Assembly (NCBI GenBank): GCA_003244105.1
Contig: QHBK01000013.1
Span: 18,393 to 82,392 of the forward strand
Source of the DNA: Candidatus Eremiobacter antarcticus
GTDB lineage: Bacteria; Vulcanimicrobiota; Vulcanimicrobiia; Eremiobacterales; Eremiobacteraceae
DNA: 64,000 bases
Reading direction: 5' to 3'
The position numbers were made by a program, and so were the translations under genes. The notes below the pieces were generated by a model that did no database searches, was not told the DNA's origin, and was given only the letters and a program-made list of their open reading frames with translations. Within the stretch, counting starts at the first letter, position 1, and each line of letters begins with the position of its first letter. Positions 1-12,300 of this stretch are shown here, piece after piece.

Positions 1-1
1 G

Positions 2-1456
2 ATGCTGTGCGAAGCGGACACGGTGGGGCTGTTCCAAGTCGAATCGCGCGCCCAGATGGCGACGCTGCCGCGCCTGCAGCCGCGCTGCTTTTACGACATC
101 GTCGTGCAGGTGGCCATCATCCGCCCCGGCCCCATCCAAGGCGACATGGTGCATCCGTACATCAGGCGCCGGCGCGGCTTGGAGCCGGTCACCTATCCGC
201 ACCCCAAGCTGCAGCCGGTGCTGGAGCGCACGCTCGGCGTGCCGCTTTTCCAAGAGCAGGGCATGCGCATGGCCATCGAAGCGGCCGGCTTCACGCCGGG
301 CCAGGCGGACGAGCTGCGCCGCGCGATGGGTCACAAGCGCTCGCGCGAGAAGATGCAGAGACTGCATGGGCGGCTGCTTGAAGGCATGGAGCGCAACGGC
401 ATCGCGCGCGACCTCGCCGACCGCCTGTTCCAGATGCTCAGCGCATTCGCGGACTACGGCTTTCCAGAATCGCATGCGGCGTCGTTTGCCTTGATCGTCT
501 ATATCTCGGCCTACCTCAAGCGCTTGTATGCGCCTGAGTTCTATGCGTCGCTGCTCAACGCGCAGCCGATGGGTTTTTATTCACCATCGACGATCATCGG
601 CGATGCCCGCCGCCACAACGTCACCATCGTGCCGCCCGACGTGAACGCCTCGCGCTTCGCGTGCACGATCGAGCCGCTTCCGTCGGACCCACCTGCGCAG
701 CCGCACGCGCAGCAGACCATCAGCCACCGTTGGAAGCATCCGGTCGCAGTGAGGATCGGCCTCAATCAGGTGCGTGGCATCGGCGAGAAACACAAGGCGA
801 TGCTCGACGTCGAGCGGCAACGCGGCGACTATGCGGACCTGCGTGATTTCGTCTTGCGCACGCGGCTGCCGAAAGACATCCTGGAATCGCTGGCCGCCGT
901 CGGCGCATTTGGGTGTTTCAGGCTTGCGCGCCGCAGCGCGTTTTGGGATGTCCAGCGTCTGGCTGATTTGAGTGCTGCGGGCGCCCTGGAGCAAGGCATG
1001 ACCGTCGACGAGCAAGCCGCCGCCTTGCCAGCCATGACGAAGCGAGAAGAAGCGGCCGCGGATTACTGGGGGCTTGGACTATCGACGCGCTATCAGATCA
1101 TGGAGTTCTATCGGGGACGCTTGAACGACCTCGGCATCCGGCGCGCGTGCGAACTGGCGGCATTGCCCAATCGCCTGGTGCTCAAAGTCGCGGGCATCGT
1201 CACGACCCGTCAGCGTCCCGGCACCGCCAAGGGCTTTGTGTTCACCACCATGGAGGATGAGACAGGGCTCGTCAACGTGATCATCCGTCCGGATATCTAT
1301 CAGCGCTACCGGCCCATAGCCCGCGACGAGCCGACCGTCATCGTGGAAGGCGTCTTGCAAAAGCAAGACGGCCACGTCAACGTGTTGGCGCGCCGTTTTT
1401 GGAAGCTGGATAACTCAGGGTTGGCGGATGGTTTGCAGTCGCGGAATTTTCACTAG
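2..1456 (+). CDS. dnaE2: Error-prone DNA polymerase DnaE2/ImuC, 3' part
   Basis: This is the C-terminal 484 residues of a C-family DNA polymerase; the gene starts upstream of the window. DnaE2 (ImuC) is the polymerase of the SOS mutasome and copies past lesions together with ImuA' and ImuB. The block DTVGLFQVESRAQM at the very start and the following RPGPIQGDMVHPYI segment are polymerase motifs in the form usual for DnaE2. An OB-fold lies at about residues 395-470, and the protein then stops without the longer tau-binding tail of DnaE1. ImuA' and ImuB are not visible, but the upstream side is outside the window. The gene converges on the next one with six bases between stop codons. DnaE1 is the alternative, less likely from the wording of the motifs. 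Confidence 0.9.
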   Translation: MLCEADTVGLFQVESRAQMATLPRLQPRCFYDIVVQVAIIRPGPIQGDMVHPYIRRRRGLEPVTYPHPKLQPVLERTLGVPLFQEQGMRMAIEAAGFTPGQADELRRAMGHKRSREKMQRLHGRLLEGMERNGIARDLADRLFQMLSAFADYGFPESHAASFALIVYISAYLKRLYAPEFYASLLNAQPMGFYSPSTIIGDARRHNVTIVPPDVNASRFACTIEPLPSDPPAQPHAQQTISHRWKHPVAVRIGLNQVRGIGEKHKAMLDVERQRGDYADLRDFVLRTRLPKDILESLAAVGAFGCFRLARRSAFWDVQRLADLSAAGALEQGMTVDEQAAALPAMTKREEAAADYWGLGLSTRYQIMEFYRGRLNDLGIRRACELAALPNRLVLKVAGIVTTRQRPGTAKGFVFTTMEDETGLVNVIIRPDIYQRYRPIARDEPTVIVEGVLQKQDGHVNVLARRFWKLDNSGLADGLQSRNFH

Positions 1457-1462
1457 TCGCTG

Positions 1463-1747
1463 TCAGGTCTTGCCGCTGCGCGACTTCCGAAGCTCAGGAT
1501 CGAACTGGGCGCGGTGGGCGTCCATCCTGTTCTGGTGCTCGTCTACGAGCGTGTAATGGTCCTTTTCGTCCTCAGAAAGCTTTCGGCTCACGAGGCTGTT
1601 GGTTTGTTTGCGCATAGTTTCTTTTTTGTTTGCGCCGGTGACGAGGACGAACGCGATGTAAGCGGCGATCACGCCCGCCGCGGCCAGCCAACCGAAACGC
1701 ACGTACGCAAAGCCCGCAACCGCGAGAAGGATGACGATTTGCAGCAT
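1463..1747 (-). CDS. Small membrane protein, hypothetical
   Basis: A 94-residue protein of unknown function. Residues 1-37 are strongly hydrophobic and could form one long or two short membrane segments; the remainder is charged and rich in Lys, Glu, Asp and His (for example SRKLSEDEKDHYTLVDEHQ), so a cytoplasmic tail is likely. The ATG at 1747 was chosen over upstream alternatives because a clear GGAGG lies seven bases before it and the hydrophobic segment starts right at this Met. It lies downstream of the pilin-like genes on the same strand, but the gap suggests its own start signals. No family was recognised. Confidence 0.72.
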   Translation of the reverse strand: MLQIVILLAVAGFAYVRFGWLAAAGVIAAYIAFVLVTGANKKETMRKQTNSLVSRKLSEDEKDHYTLVDEHQNRMDAHRAQFDPELRKSRSGKT

Positions 1748-1812
1748 GCTTGAGCCTCCGCTTTCAGTTATCGGCCGTTTCAACACGACGCGCTCGCAGG
1801 GCCGGGCCGGCG

Positions 1813-2367
1813 TTAAGGCCTGGAGACCGAACCCGTGAATGGGTTGAGGATCACATGAGCGCTCTGTTCCGTTCCATCCCTCGGCCCGAGACTGAAATCG
1901 ATCGGGCCGTGCGGGTCCGCCATCGCGCCGTCGACCTGATATTGCGCGCTGCCGTTGCCTGCGAACAATAACGGGGTGGACGCATTGATAGGCCCGGCGA
2001 CCGCCACGTGGGCGAAGGTGCGCCGAAGGATGAGCCCTTGCAGATGCGAGTTGGGATCGAGGGATTGTGGCCTGCCGCGGTAGCACGAATAACTGAGCGG
2101 ACTATTCGAAGTGAGCCAAAGCGTGGCGCCTTCATCGCGGGCGCCGTTTTGAGCGCTCCGTTCCAACAGTGCGATGTCTTCGGCGAGCGTCGTCGCCGCA
2201 TCGCGCACCTGCCGCGACGCCATGTACTGCCGGTAGTTCGGGATGACCACCAACGCCGTAAGCACTGCGATCAAGGCTAATACAACCAGCAGCTCGATAT
2301 AAGCTGCGCCTCGCACGCGGACGCTCAGGGGAGAAAACCGGCGGAGCCGGCGTTGCCGTCGGACCAC
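1813..2367 (-). CDS. Type IV pilin-like protein (GspH/FimT-like minor pseudopilin)
   Basis: A 184-residue prepilin-like protein. It has a basic leader of about 20 residues ending in Gly, then AAYIELLVVLALIAVL: the cut site after Gly, Glu at mature position 5 and the long hydrophobic helix are the class III signal read by prepilin peptidase (PilD). The helix continues into an amphipathic stretch, as in GspH/FimT minor pilins. The GTG at 2367 gives a normal leader length; a second GTG at 2316 would leave almost no leader. It overlaps the upstream gene by 43 bases and is the last of three pilin-like genes read together. The substrate (pilus or type II secretion) cannot be told from here, since no assembly ATPase or secretin gene is present. 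Confidence 0.75.
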   Translation of the reverse strand: MVRRQRRLRRFSPLSVRVRGAAYIELLVVLALIAVLTALVVIPNYRQYMASRQVRDAATTLAEDIALLERSAQNGARDEGATLWLTSNSPLSYSCYRGRPQSLDPNSHLQGLILRRTFAHVAVAGPINASTPLLFAGNGSAQYQVDGAMADPHGPIDFSLGPRDGTEQSAHVILNPFTGSVSRP

Positions 2368-3029
2368 TCCGCCCGCTCGAAGTCGTCAGCGCTTTTGTTG
2401 CCCCCGGCTCCCTGCTCGACGAAGGCTCGGATGCGCAGGTCCGTCGCATTCGCAGCGCCGATCTGACCGGCAGGGTCTCCCGGACTGTCCACCGATTCCG
2501 GCCCCCCGTTGTCGATCGCGCCGACCGTCTCCGAATACGGCGAGACACGGAACGTGCGAAGCAGCGTCGTCACCGTCCGAGTGGCCACCACCACGCCATT
2601 GACCGCGATGCTTGCGGTCGCGACGACTTGCAAAGGCGTTTCAGCGATGGTGGGGTTATGCTGCAGCTCGACGTCGACATGGTCAGCACCGGCCGATGAG
2701 CCGGGCATCTGCAAGCTGACGAGGACGGACCCGCTGGCGTTGGAATCGATCGGCATCCCGAGCGTGCTGTGCGAGCGCGCGAGGTCGGCAAGCGACGCGA
2801 CCACATCGCCTTTGTGTTTGAGAAGCAGCCCTCTTACCCAGCCGGTGCCCGCGTCTGCGGCAGCCAGCGCCTGCAGCGAGCGCAGCTCTTCCGTACTGCG
2901 GCGCAGACGGACGGTGCCGACGTTCACCATGACAGCGAGAAGCGTCATCAACAAAACGACCGAGAGCAGTACGGCCACGAGCGCGATGCCGCGCTGCCGC
3001 CGCGCCGTCGGGTGCGCCTTCGGCTTCAT
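2325..3029 (-). CDS. PilX-like pilus assembly protein
   Basis: A 234-residue protein with a short basic N-terminus, the prepilin-like join RQRGIALVAVLLSVVLLMTLLAVM and then a soluble domain. The G-IALV junction and single N-terminal helix resemble PilX-type minor pilin subunits, although the usual Glu at mature position 5 is absent, which is common in PilX/GspK-like proteins. The start ATG overlaps the stop of the upstream gene in an ATGA arrangement, indicating translational coupling. It sits between a PilV/GspI-like and a GspH-like gene, consistent with a minor pilin tip complex. Family assignment rests on architecture and context rather than on a strong sequence motif. Confidence 0.68.
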   Translation of the reverse strand: MKPKAHPTARRQRGIALVAVLLSVVLLMTLLAVMVNVGTVRLRRSTEELRSLQALAAADAGTGWVRGLLLKHKGDVVASLADLARSHSTLGMPIDSNASGSVLVSLQMPGSSAGADHVDVELQHNPTIAETPLQVVATASIAVNGVVVATRTVTTLLRTFRVSPYSETVGAIDNGGPESVDSPGDPAGQIGAANATDLRIRAFVEQGAGGNKSADDFERAEWSDGNAGSAGFLP

Positions 3030-4540
3030 CCGCCTGAGCCCGGCGGTGGACTTGCAGGCGGGGCGACAGGCGGACCCAGCAGCGTCACGAGCTTGGCCAA
3101 GACATGTCCGTCTTGATCCCTCACGGACACGCTGACGTCGTGGGCTCCGGTCAGGGAAGAGGGCGCCACGCCGATCGACAAGTCCATCCCGTCAACGGCG
3201 AACGTCGCGGACCCGTCGTCGATGCGGCCGCCGTACTCCAAGGCCGCGGCTTCATCCACCATCGCATTGGAGGCGATCTGCACCGCGAGTTGCCGCTGGT
3301 CTGCGAGCCGATCCGCCCTCGCCAACACGAAGAGCATCGGAAAGACCGCGCCCACGACGACGATGGTGAAGACGGCCGTCGCGACCAGAGCTTCCACCAA
3401 GGTGAATCCCGGCCGTCGAGTGCGCGCCAGAAGCGGAACAGAAGCGCGGCCGCGGTCCAGTTTCCGGAAGAGCACCACCGCGTGCGGCACGCCGGGAGCG
3501 CTGATGCGGATGAACATGGGCGAGGAGTGGATCGTCGTCAGCCGGTTGTAGAAAGCGGCTCCCGCTTTGTAGCGCCGGTTCTCGAAAAGCAAGTATCCCT
3601 CGGGCGTGACGAACGGCGTGCTGCCCTCGAAACGCCAGCCACGCGGATCCTCGCTACGCGTCCGGCAGATGCGTTGGACCAGTGCGTCGCGGCGCGTCCA
3701 GGCAATCGCCAGCAACGCCAGCAGCAGCAGCGCAAACGCCGTGCCGTACTGCCGCCAAGGAAACGGCGCAGAAGCGGCGGCCGGATTTGTGATGAGCGCA
3801 ACGCCGTTCGGTCTGAGTTGCGCCGGGACCGCGAAGCCGCGGTTGAGCGAGCTTGGACGCGTAGTATCGGCGGGCGTCCACCCCACGTCGTAGCGGTCTA
3901 CGACGAAGGCGCCGGTTTGTGCGCCTCCTTGCAAGCGCACGAGCGACTGAGGCACGCGCAGGCCGTTGACCGTCGTCCAATGGCCGAAGGAGAACGCTAA
4001 CCGCTGAGGAGAGAGCCGGTCGACCGCGCCCGTCATTTCGCCGGAGACGCGATCGACGTAGAGCAACAAGCCATCGCCTGACGCAAGCGAGACATCCGAG
4101 GGTCCGGGTTGCACGCCGGCCGCGGACATCGAGCACAGCACGATCGCCCACGGATTGGCCAGCGCCGCGACCGCGAGCGGGTCGTCGAACGCCAACGTGC
4201 GCGAGCCCGTGCGCAGCCATGATGAGGTCTCATCGGCATGTAGCCAAACCGCCGCGGAATGCTCGTCCATCGTCCAGCGGCGGTTCGCGATCTCGAGCGA
4301 GCCCTCGACCGTCTCGCCAATACCATCCCCGAGCCGGTGCCCGCTGTAGCGGATCTGCCCGCGGAAATCGCGGGCGTTCGCGATAGCGATCGGCAGCGCG
4401 GTTTGGCCGCCCGCTGAAGCCGCGACGACCGCCGGTGAGGCTGCGCGCAGGCCGAGAGCATGCGACGGCATCGCAGCGACGCACGTAAACACTGATGCGA
4501 AACCGGCCGCGGCGATGAAGCGCAGCCTGCTAAGGCGCAC
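3026..4540 (-). CDS. Exported membrane protein fused to a PilV/GspI-like prepilin
   Basis: A 504-residue protein with an unusual layout. Residues 1-29 look like a signal peptide ending in SHALG. Residues 30-260 form a soluble domain with a lipoprotein-carrier (LolA-like) feel, unproven. A membrane segment lies at about 264-282, followed by Arg-rich residues and a roughly 95-residue linker. At 375-395 there is a textbook prepilin motif, RRPG then FTLVEALVATAVF, with Glu at mature position 5; the remaining 110 residues look like a PilV/GspI pilin body. No stop codon separates the halves. Met342 (3517) could start a separate pilin, but no Shine-Dalgarno sequence precedes it. The gene is first of a three-gene unit, and its stop overlaps the next start (ATGA). 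Confidence 0.72.
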   Translation of the reverse strand: MRLSRLRFIAAAGFASVFTCVAAMPSHALGLRAASPAVVAASAGGQTALPIAIANARDFRGQIRYSGHRLGDGIGETVEGSLEIANRRWTMDEHSAAVWLHADETSSWLRTGSRTLAFDDPLAVAALANPWAIVLCSMSAAGVQPGPSDVSLASGDGLLLYVDRVSGEMTGAVDRLSPQRLAFSFGHWTTVNGLRVPQSLVRLQGGAQTGAFVVDRYDVGWTPADTTRPSSLNRGFAVPAQLRPNGVALITNPAAASAPFPWRQYGTAFALLLLALLAIAWTRRDALVQRICRTRSEDPRGWRFEGSTPFVTPEGYLLFENRRYKAGAAFYNRLTTIHSSPMFIRISAPGVPHAVVLFRKLDRGRASVPLLARTRRPGFTLVEALVATAVFTIVVVGAVFPMLFVLARADRLADQRQLAVQIASNAMVDEAAALEYGGRIDDGSATFAVDGMDLSIGVAPSSLTGAHDVSVSVRDQDGHVLAKLVTLLGPPVAPPASPPPGSGG

Positions 4541-4763
4541 GATCAGGTTGCGAACGAATGGCGAGACCTCGAAACGAAATGGCGCCGTGAGGGCCGCACG
4601 AAGAGCATCATCCTAACGTGGCGGCTACGGCCTGTCAACGGCGAGAAGTTCTAAAAGCGCGCTTGCTGGTAACTACTCTCACTCGCGAAAGGCGCGCGTC
4701 AAGAGGGCGCGATCATATGAAAAGGTATGAAGCGTTTGAGAAGAATAGAATGACAAAAACTGG

Positions 4764-4786
4764 CCGGGCATCAATCGCCGGCCCGG
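4764..4786 (+). promoter_or_regulatory. GC-rich hairpin touching the clpB ribosome binding site
   Basis: CCGGGC at 4764-4769 can pair with GCCCGG at 4781-4786; an alternative stem pairs GGCCGG (4762-4767) with CCGGCC (4778-4783). The first fold covers the first two bases of GGAGG (4785-4789), four bases before the clpB ATG, so it could damp translation until the structure melts. A role as an RNA thermometer is only a guess. The rest of the 253-base gap before clpB (4541-4793) contains an AT-richer stretch at about 4710-4760 but no clear promoter, CIRCE element or other heat-shock operator. Confidence 0.35.
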
Positions 4787-4793
4787 AGGCGGA

Positions 4794-7418
<2,625 letters not shown>

Positions 7419-7454
7419 GATCCGCCGCGCAAATCGTGACGGTCCGTCGCGCGA

Positions 7455-7955
7455 CTACGAGCGCTTGCGCCGGACGCTGTGGTTCAAGAGGATGGTCGTC
7501 TTGTCACCCGACTGCGTGATCATCACGCTGCGCTCGTCCGGGTCGCTGCGCTTGCCCAGCACGAAGGACGCCACGGAGCCGCCAGGGGAATCCATGTGAG
7601 CCTGCTCCGAACCCGCCGGCATGCGCGCCTTGTACCATTGATAGACTTCGTCAAAGCGGTCTTTGGTATTCATCGAAACGATTTGCGACGTCTCGATCTT
7701 GCTGTGGGTCGTGAGTGCGCCCGTCTCCGTCTCGATCGCGCTCGGATAGATCGGAAGGCCCAAATCCTTTGGATCGACTGCCTTTCGGCCAAGGATGGCA
7801 GTTGGCCGGATGATGCGGTGCAGCGCCTTGGCGATGGCGTGTTCCTGAGGAGTGCGGCTGGTCGCGGTCTGGGGACGGGCGCTCCTTTCCGGGCCGCTGC
7901 AAGCCGCCAAAGCCAAAACGAGAACACACGGAAGAATCAGCGGATGGAAGCGCAT
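7455..7955 (-). CDS. Lipoprotein, hypothetical
   Basis: A 166-residue predicted lipoprotein of unknown function. The N-terminus MRFHPLILPCVLVLALAACS is a lipoprotein signal with the lipobox ending at Cys19. The mature part contains the segment DLGLPIYPSAIETETG and a later VYQWYKARMPAG, a pattern seen in small secreted proteins that describe a 'pseudo-ligand' fold, but no family can be named safely. The ATG at 7955 was preferred to a TTG at 7976 because it places the signal peptide at the extreme N-terminus and avoids overlap with lpd. It is the last gene of the kgd-lpd operon, 17 bases after lpd; a link to 2-oxoglutarate metabolism is not evident. Confidence 0.72.
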   Translation of the reverse strand: MRFHPLILPCVLVLALAACSGPERSARPQTATSRTPQEHAIAKALHRIIRPTAILGRKAVDPKDLGLPIYPSAIETETGALTTHSKIETSQIVSMNTKDRFDEVYQWYKARMPAGSEQAHMDSPGGSVASFVLGKRSDPDERSVMITQSGDKTTILLNHSVRRKRS

Positions 7956-7972
7956 TGACTGCAGTGCGCCGC

Positions 7973-9349
7973 TCAAGACAAATAGGGGGCGACGCGTTCG
8001 CCCTGCTGCGCGGCATCCATCACCATCTCGCTCACCGTGGGATGCGCATGGATGATGGAGCCCAGCTCATCCATGGTGAGGCCGTCCGACATCGCGACGG
8101 CGATCTCGTGGATCATCTCCACGGCATGGATGCCGATGATCGTGGCCCCGAGAATCCGGTCCGTCTTGGCGTCGGCCACGATGTTTGCGTATCCGTCGGG
8201 CTCGCCTTCCGCGAGCGCCTTGCCCGAGCCCAGGAACCTCGCCTGCCCGGCTCTCACCTCAAAACCACCGGTCTTCGCGGCGTCGGCGTTGAGGCCGACC
8301 ATGGCGATCTCCGGATGCGTGTAGATGCAACTGGGCACGACCGTCCAATCCATCGGCGCGACGTCGTGCCCCAAAGCGTTCTCTGCGGCGCGCCCGCCTT
8401 CGGCGGACGCCTTGTGCGCGAGCTGCAGACCGCCGATGCAGTCTCCGACCGCGTACATTTTCGGATTGCCGGTTCGCAGGTGATCGTCGACGATGATGTT
8501 GCCGCGCTCGTCTATTTCGGCGCCGGCTTGCTCCAGTCCAATGCCGCGCGTCTGCGGCGTGCGACCGATCGAGATGAGCAGCTTGTCCGCCGCCAGGGTC
8601 GTGCCGTCGTCGAGGCGTGCGCGCAGCGGCGCGCCATCCTTGCCGTAGTCGAGGATGGCGTCCAGGCGACGTGTCGTCATGATCTCGACGCCGTCTTTGC
8701 GCAGGAACTGCTGGAAGTAGTCGGCGGCCCGCTGATCGAGCGGCGCGAGGATGCGCGGCAGCACCTCGACGATCGTCACCTTCGTGCCGAGCGCAGCGAA
8801 CAGACTCGCGTACTCGCAGCCGATCACGCCGCCTCCCAGGATCAGCATATCGCGGGGCAGAGCAGCAAGCCGCAAGACGCCGTTCGAGGTCAAGACATTC
8901 GGGTGGGTCATGTCGATGCCGGGGAGAGCTGACGGTTCGGTGCCGACGGCTGCGATGCAGACGTCGAACTCGTGACGAGCGCCCGCGACCACGACGGCAT
9001 CGCCCTCGATCGTGCCCTCGCCCCTGACCACCGTCACATGCTTGCGTTTGCAGGCGGCCTCCACGCCGTTGCGCTGCTTGACGACGATCTCTTCTTTGCG
9101 CGCCATCATCCGCGTGAAATCGATCTTGGGCTCCGGGATATCGATGCCGAAGTCCGCCGCGTGCCGCATTTTGCGCAGCAGATCCGCGCCCGCCAGCAAG
9201 GATTTGGTCGGTATGCATCCCCAGTTCAGGCACGTGCCGCCCAAGTGCGCCCGCTCGACCAGTGTGACCTCCGCGCCAAGCTGCGCGGCCCGAAGCGCTG
9301 CCACGTCCCCGGCCGGCCCGCCACCGAGGACCACGACGCGTCGCGCCAC
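7973..9349 (-). CDS. lpd: Dihydrolipoyl dehydrogenase (E3)
   Basis: A 458-residue FAD enzyme that reoxidises dihydrolipoyl groups of 2-oxoacid dehydrogenases with NAD+. The FAD-binding GGGPAGDVAALRAAQLGA is at the N-terminus, followed by the redox-active disulfide motif GGTCLNWGCIPTKS. A second nucleotide-binding motif LGGGVIGCEYASLFAALG is central, and the C-terminal dimer interface contains the catalytic pair in IIHAHPTVSEMV. Length and motifs are typical of E3. It starts five bases after the stop of the fused 2-oxoglutarate dehydrogenase gene, so the two are surely cotranscribed and E3 most likely serves that complex through its lipoyl domain. Confidence 0.96.
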   Translation of the reverse strand: MARRVVVLGGGPAGDVAALRAAQLGAEVTLVERAHLGGTCLNWGCIPTKSLLAGADLLRKMRHAADFGIDIPEPKIDFTRMMARKEEIVVKQRNGVEAACKRKHVTVVRGEGTIEGDAVVVAGARHEFDVCIAAVGTEPSALPGIDMTHPNVLTSNGVLRLAALPRDMLILGGGVIGCEYASLFAALGTKVTIVEVLPRILAPLDQRAADYFQQFLRKDGVEIMTTRRLDAILDYGKDGAPLRARLDDGTTLAADKLLISIGRTPQTRGIGLEQAGAEIDERGNIIVDDHLRTGNPKMYAVGDCIGGLQLAHKASAEGGRAAENALGHDVAPMDWTVVPSCIYTHPEIAMVGLNADAAKTGGFEVRAGQARFLGSGKALAEGEPDGYANIVADAKTDRILGATIIGIHAVEMIHEIAVAMSDGLTMDELGSIIHAHPTVSEMVMDAAQQGERVAPYLS

Positions 9350-9354
9350 CCTCT

Positions 9355-12300
9355 TTATGTCGCCTCGAGACCGAGCGCTTCGCGGACGATGCGTTCCTGC
9401 TCGGCAGCGTGCGCACCAGGATAGCCTTCGCTCGGGCTTGCCCGGTCGGGTCGGCCGACGTATCCAAACGCGATGCCCTTGGGGATGAGGCGCTCGCGCA
9501 ACCGGCGCGACACGAACGCGCGCGCGCCCATGTTTTTCGGCTCTTCCTGCACCCAGGTGACGCTACGGACGTTGGGATAGGAGGCCACCAACGACAGCAC
9601 GTCGTCGAACGGGAACGGTTCGAGCAGTTCCACTCGCGCGATTGCCAAGTCGGCGGCTGCGCTTCGCTTCGGGTTGGCCGTCAGGTCGTAGTAGATCTTG
9701 CCGCTGCACAGGTTCAGCCTCGAGATCCGCTGGCGATCCACAAGTGACGGGTCGTCCAGCACCGGTACGAAAACCGCATCGGTCAAGTCGCCGATCGCGG
9801 AGCCGGCCGCGCGCAAACGCAAGAGGCTCTTGGGAGTCATGATAACAAGCGGGCGAGCTTTGGACGCTTTGGCTTGATCGCGCAGGAGGTGGAAGTACTG
9901 GCCCGGAGTCGTGCAATTCGCCACCCGGAAGTTGCCCTCGGCCGCCAATTGCAAAAAGCGTTCAAGCCGGGCGCTCGAATGTTCCGGGCCAGCGCCTTCG
10001 TAGCCGTGCGGCAACAGCAGCGTCAGGCGTGAGCGCTCGTCCCATTTGGCTCTACCGGCGGCGATGAACTGGTCGATGATGATCTGGCCGCCATTGTTGA
10101 AATCGCCGAACTGCGCTTCCCACAGCACGAGCGCTTCCGGCGCCGTCGCGCTATAGCCATACTCGAACCCCATGCAGGCGTATTCGGAAAGCGGACTATT
10201 GTAAATCTCGAACGAGGCATGGGCGTCCGCGAGATGCTGCAGAGGCGTCCAGGTCGCGCCGGTGTTGACGTCGTGCAACACGAGATGGCGGTGGCTGAAT
10301 GTGCCTCGTTCGGTGTCTTGACCCGTGAGCCGGATGGGAACCCCTTCGTCAAGCAGGCTCGCGAAGGCCAGCGCCTCGCCGAGGCCCCAGTCGATCTCGC
10401 CCTGACGATCGAGCGCGTCTTTACGCCGCTCGAATTGGCGCAACAGCTTTGGATGAACCGCAAACCCATCCGGCACGCGCGTGAGATGCTGGTTCAGCCG
10501 GCGCAGCATGTCGGCAGGGACTCGCGTGTTGACCGCGGTGGCAGCCGGCAGCTCCGCCGGTTGGGGCGTCTCCGGCATCTGCCACTGCGTCCCATGGGCT
10601 TTGACGGATTCGTGCGCTTGCGCAACTCGGCTCGTGGCCCGCTCTTCGCTTTCCTTCACCTCGGCCTCGCTGACGGTGCCCTCTTCGATCAGGCGCCGCG
10701 CGAACAACTCGCGAGCGGTCGGATGATCCGCGATGCGCGCATACATGAGCGGCTGCGTGTAGGCCGGCTCGTCGGCTTCGTTATGTCCGAAGCGGCGGTA
10801 CCCGACGAGATCGATGAGCGCGTCACGATGAAAGCGGCGCCTATACGCGACGGCCAAATCGACGGCTGCGATGCATGCCTCAAGGTCGTCGGCATTGACG
10901 TGGACGATGGGCACGTCAAAGCCCTTCGCCAGGTCGCTGGCGTAGCGCGTCGAGCGCCCCGCTTTGGGAAGCGTCGTGAAGCCGAGCTGGTTGTTGGCGA
11001 TGAGATGCAGCGTGCCGCCCGTCGTGTAGCCGGCCAAGCTTTGCAGGTTGAAGACCTCAGCGACCGTGCCTTGACCGTTGAAGGCGGCATCTCCATGGAT
11101 GAGGATGGCTGCCGCTTTTGAAGGGTCAAGCCCCGCGATTGGTGTTTTCCGGTCGGTTTGAAGGGCGCGGGTCTGTCCTTCGACGACGCTGTCCACGGCC
11201 TCGAGATGCGAAGGGTTGTTCGCGAGCACCACGGTGACGCGCTGGCCGGACGGCGTCGTGTACGTGCCGGTTGCGCCTTGATGGTACTTGACGTCACCCG
11301 TCACGTCGCCTTCGCGATGGATCAACCCTCGCAGCTGCGCTTGTTCGAATTCGAAAAGGATCTCTTCATAGGGGCGGTCCACGACGTGCGTGATGACGGC
11401 GAGGCGTCCCCGGTGCGCCATGCCGATGCGGACGTCGAACGTGCCGTCCTCGGCGAGCATCACGAGCATCTCCTCGAGCATGGGGACCATCGCGTCGAGG
11501 CCTTCGATCGAAAACGTCTTCTGGCCCAAGAACGCCTTGCGTAGGTAGCGCTCGAACGACTCGACGCGCGTGAGCCTCTCGAGCAGTTCCAGCTTGCGCT
11601 CGCGCGAAAAGGAGCGGCGCTGCGCGTTAGATTCGATCTGCTGCCGCAGCCAGGAGCGCTGCTCGTGGTTGCTCATGTGCTCGACCTCGTACGCAATCGT
11701 CGAGCAATAGGTGTCTTTCAGCTGCGCAACCACTTCCCTCAATGTTGATCCCGGAGCGTACACCCGCAAGGCGTTGGCGGGAAGCTGCGCCATCGTGCCT
11801 TCATCTAATGAGAGCGTCGCCGGGTCGAGTGCGGGATCGGGCGACGGGCGGTCGCTCAAAGGATCGAGGTTCGCCGCGTTGATGCCGTGCGTTCGATAGC
11901 GCGTGATGAGCGCCATGGCCGCGGCTGCCGCGCGCGTGATGTCACCGATGGATCCGGCGGACGCTTGAGCGGCAGAGGTGTCCGCCCGCTGCTCGAAGCG
12001 ACGCCCGACGGGAGGTGCTTGTGTCGGCTTGAGGCCCAAGCTCGCGAAGACTGATCCATAGAAGTCGTCGGCGCCGCCGATCAACTGCTCGATGCGGCGC
12101 AAGAACTCGCCGGACTCCGCGCCTTGGATGACGCGGTGATCGTACGTGCTTGTCAGCGTCATGACTTTGCTGACGCCCATGCTGCGCAGCGCATCTTCTG
12201 ACGCCGTCCCGAGGCCCGGGGGATAGCCGATGGCGCCGGCCGCTACGATCGTGCCCTGCCCGGACATGAGACGGGGGACGGATGCGACCGTGCCTATGCC

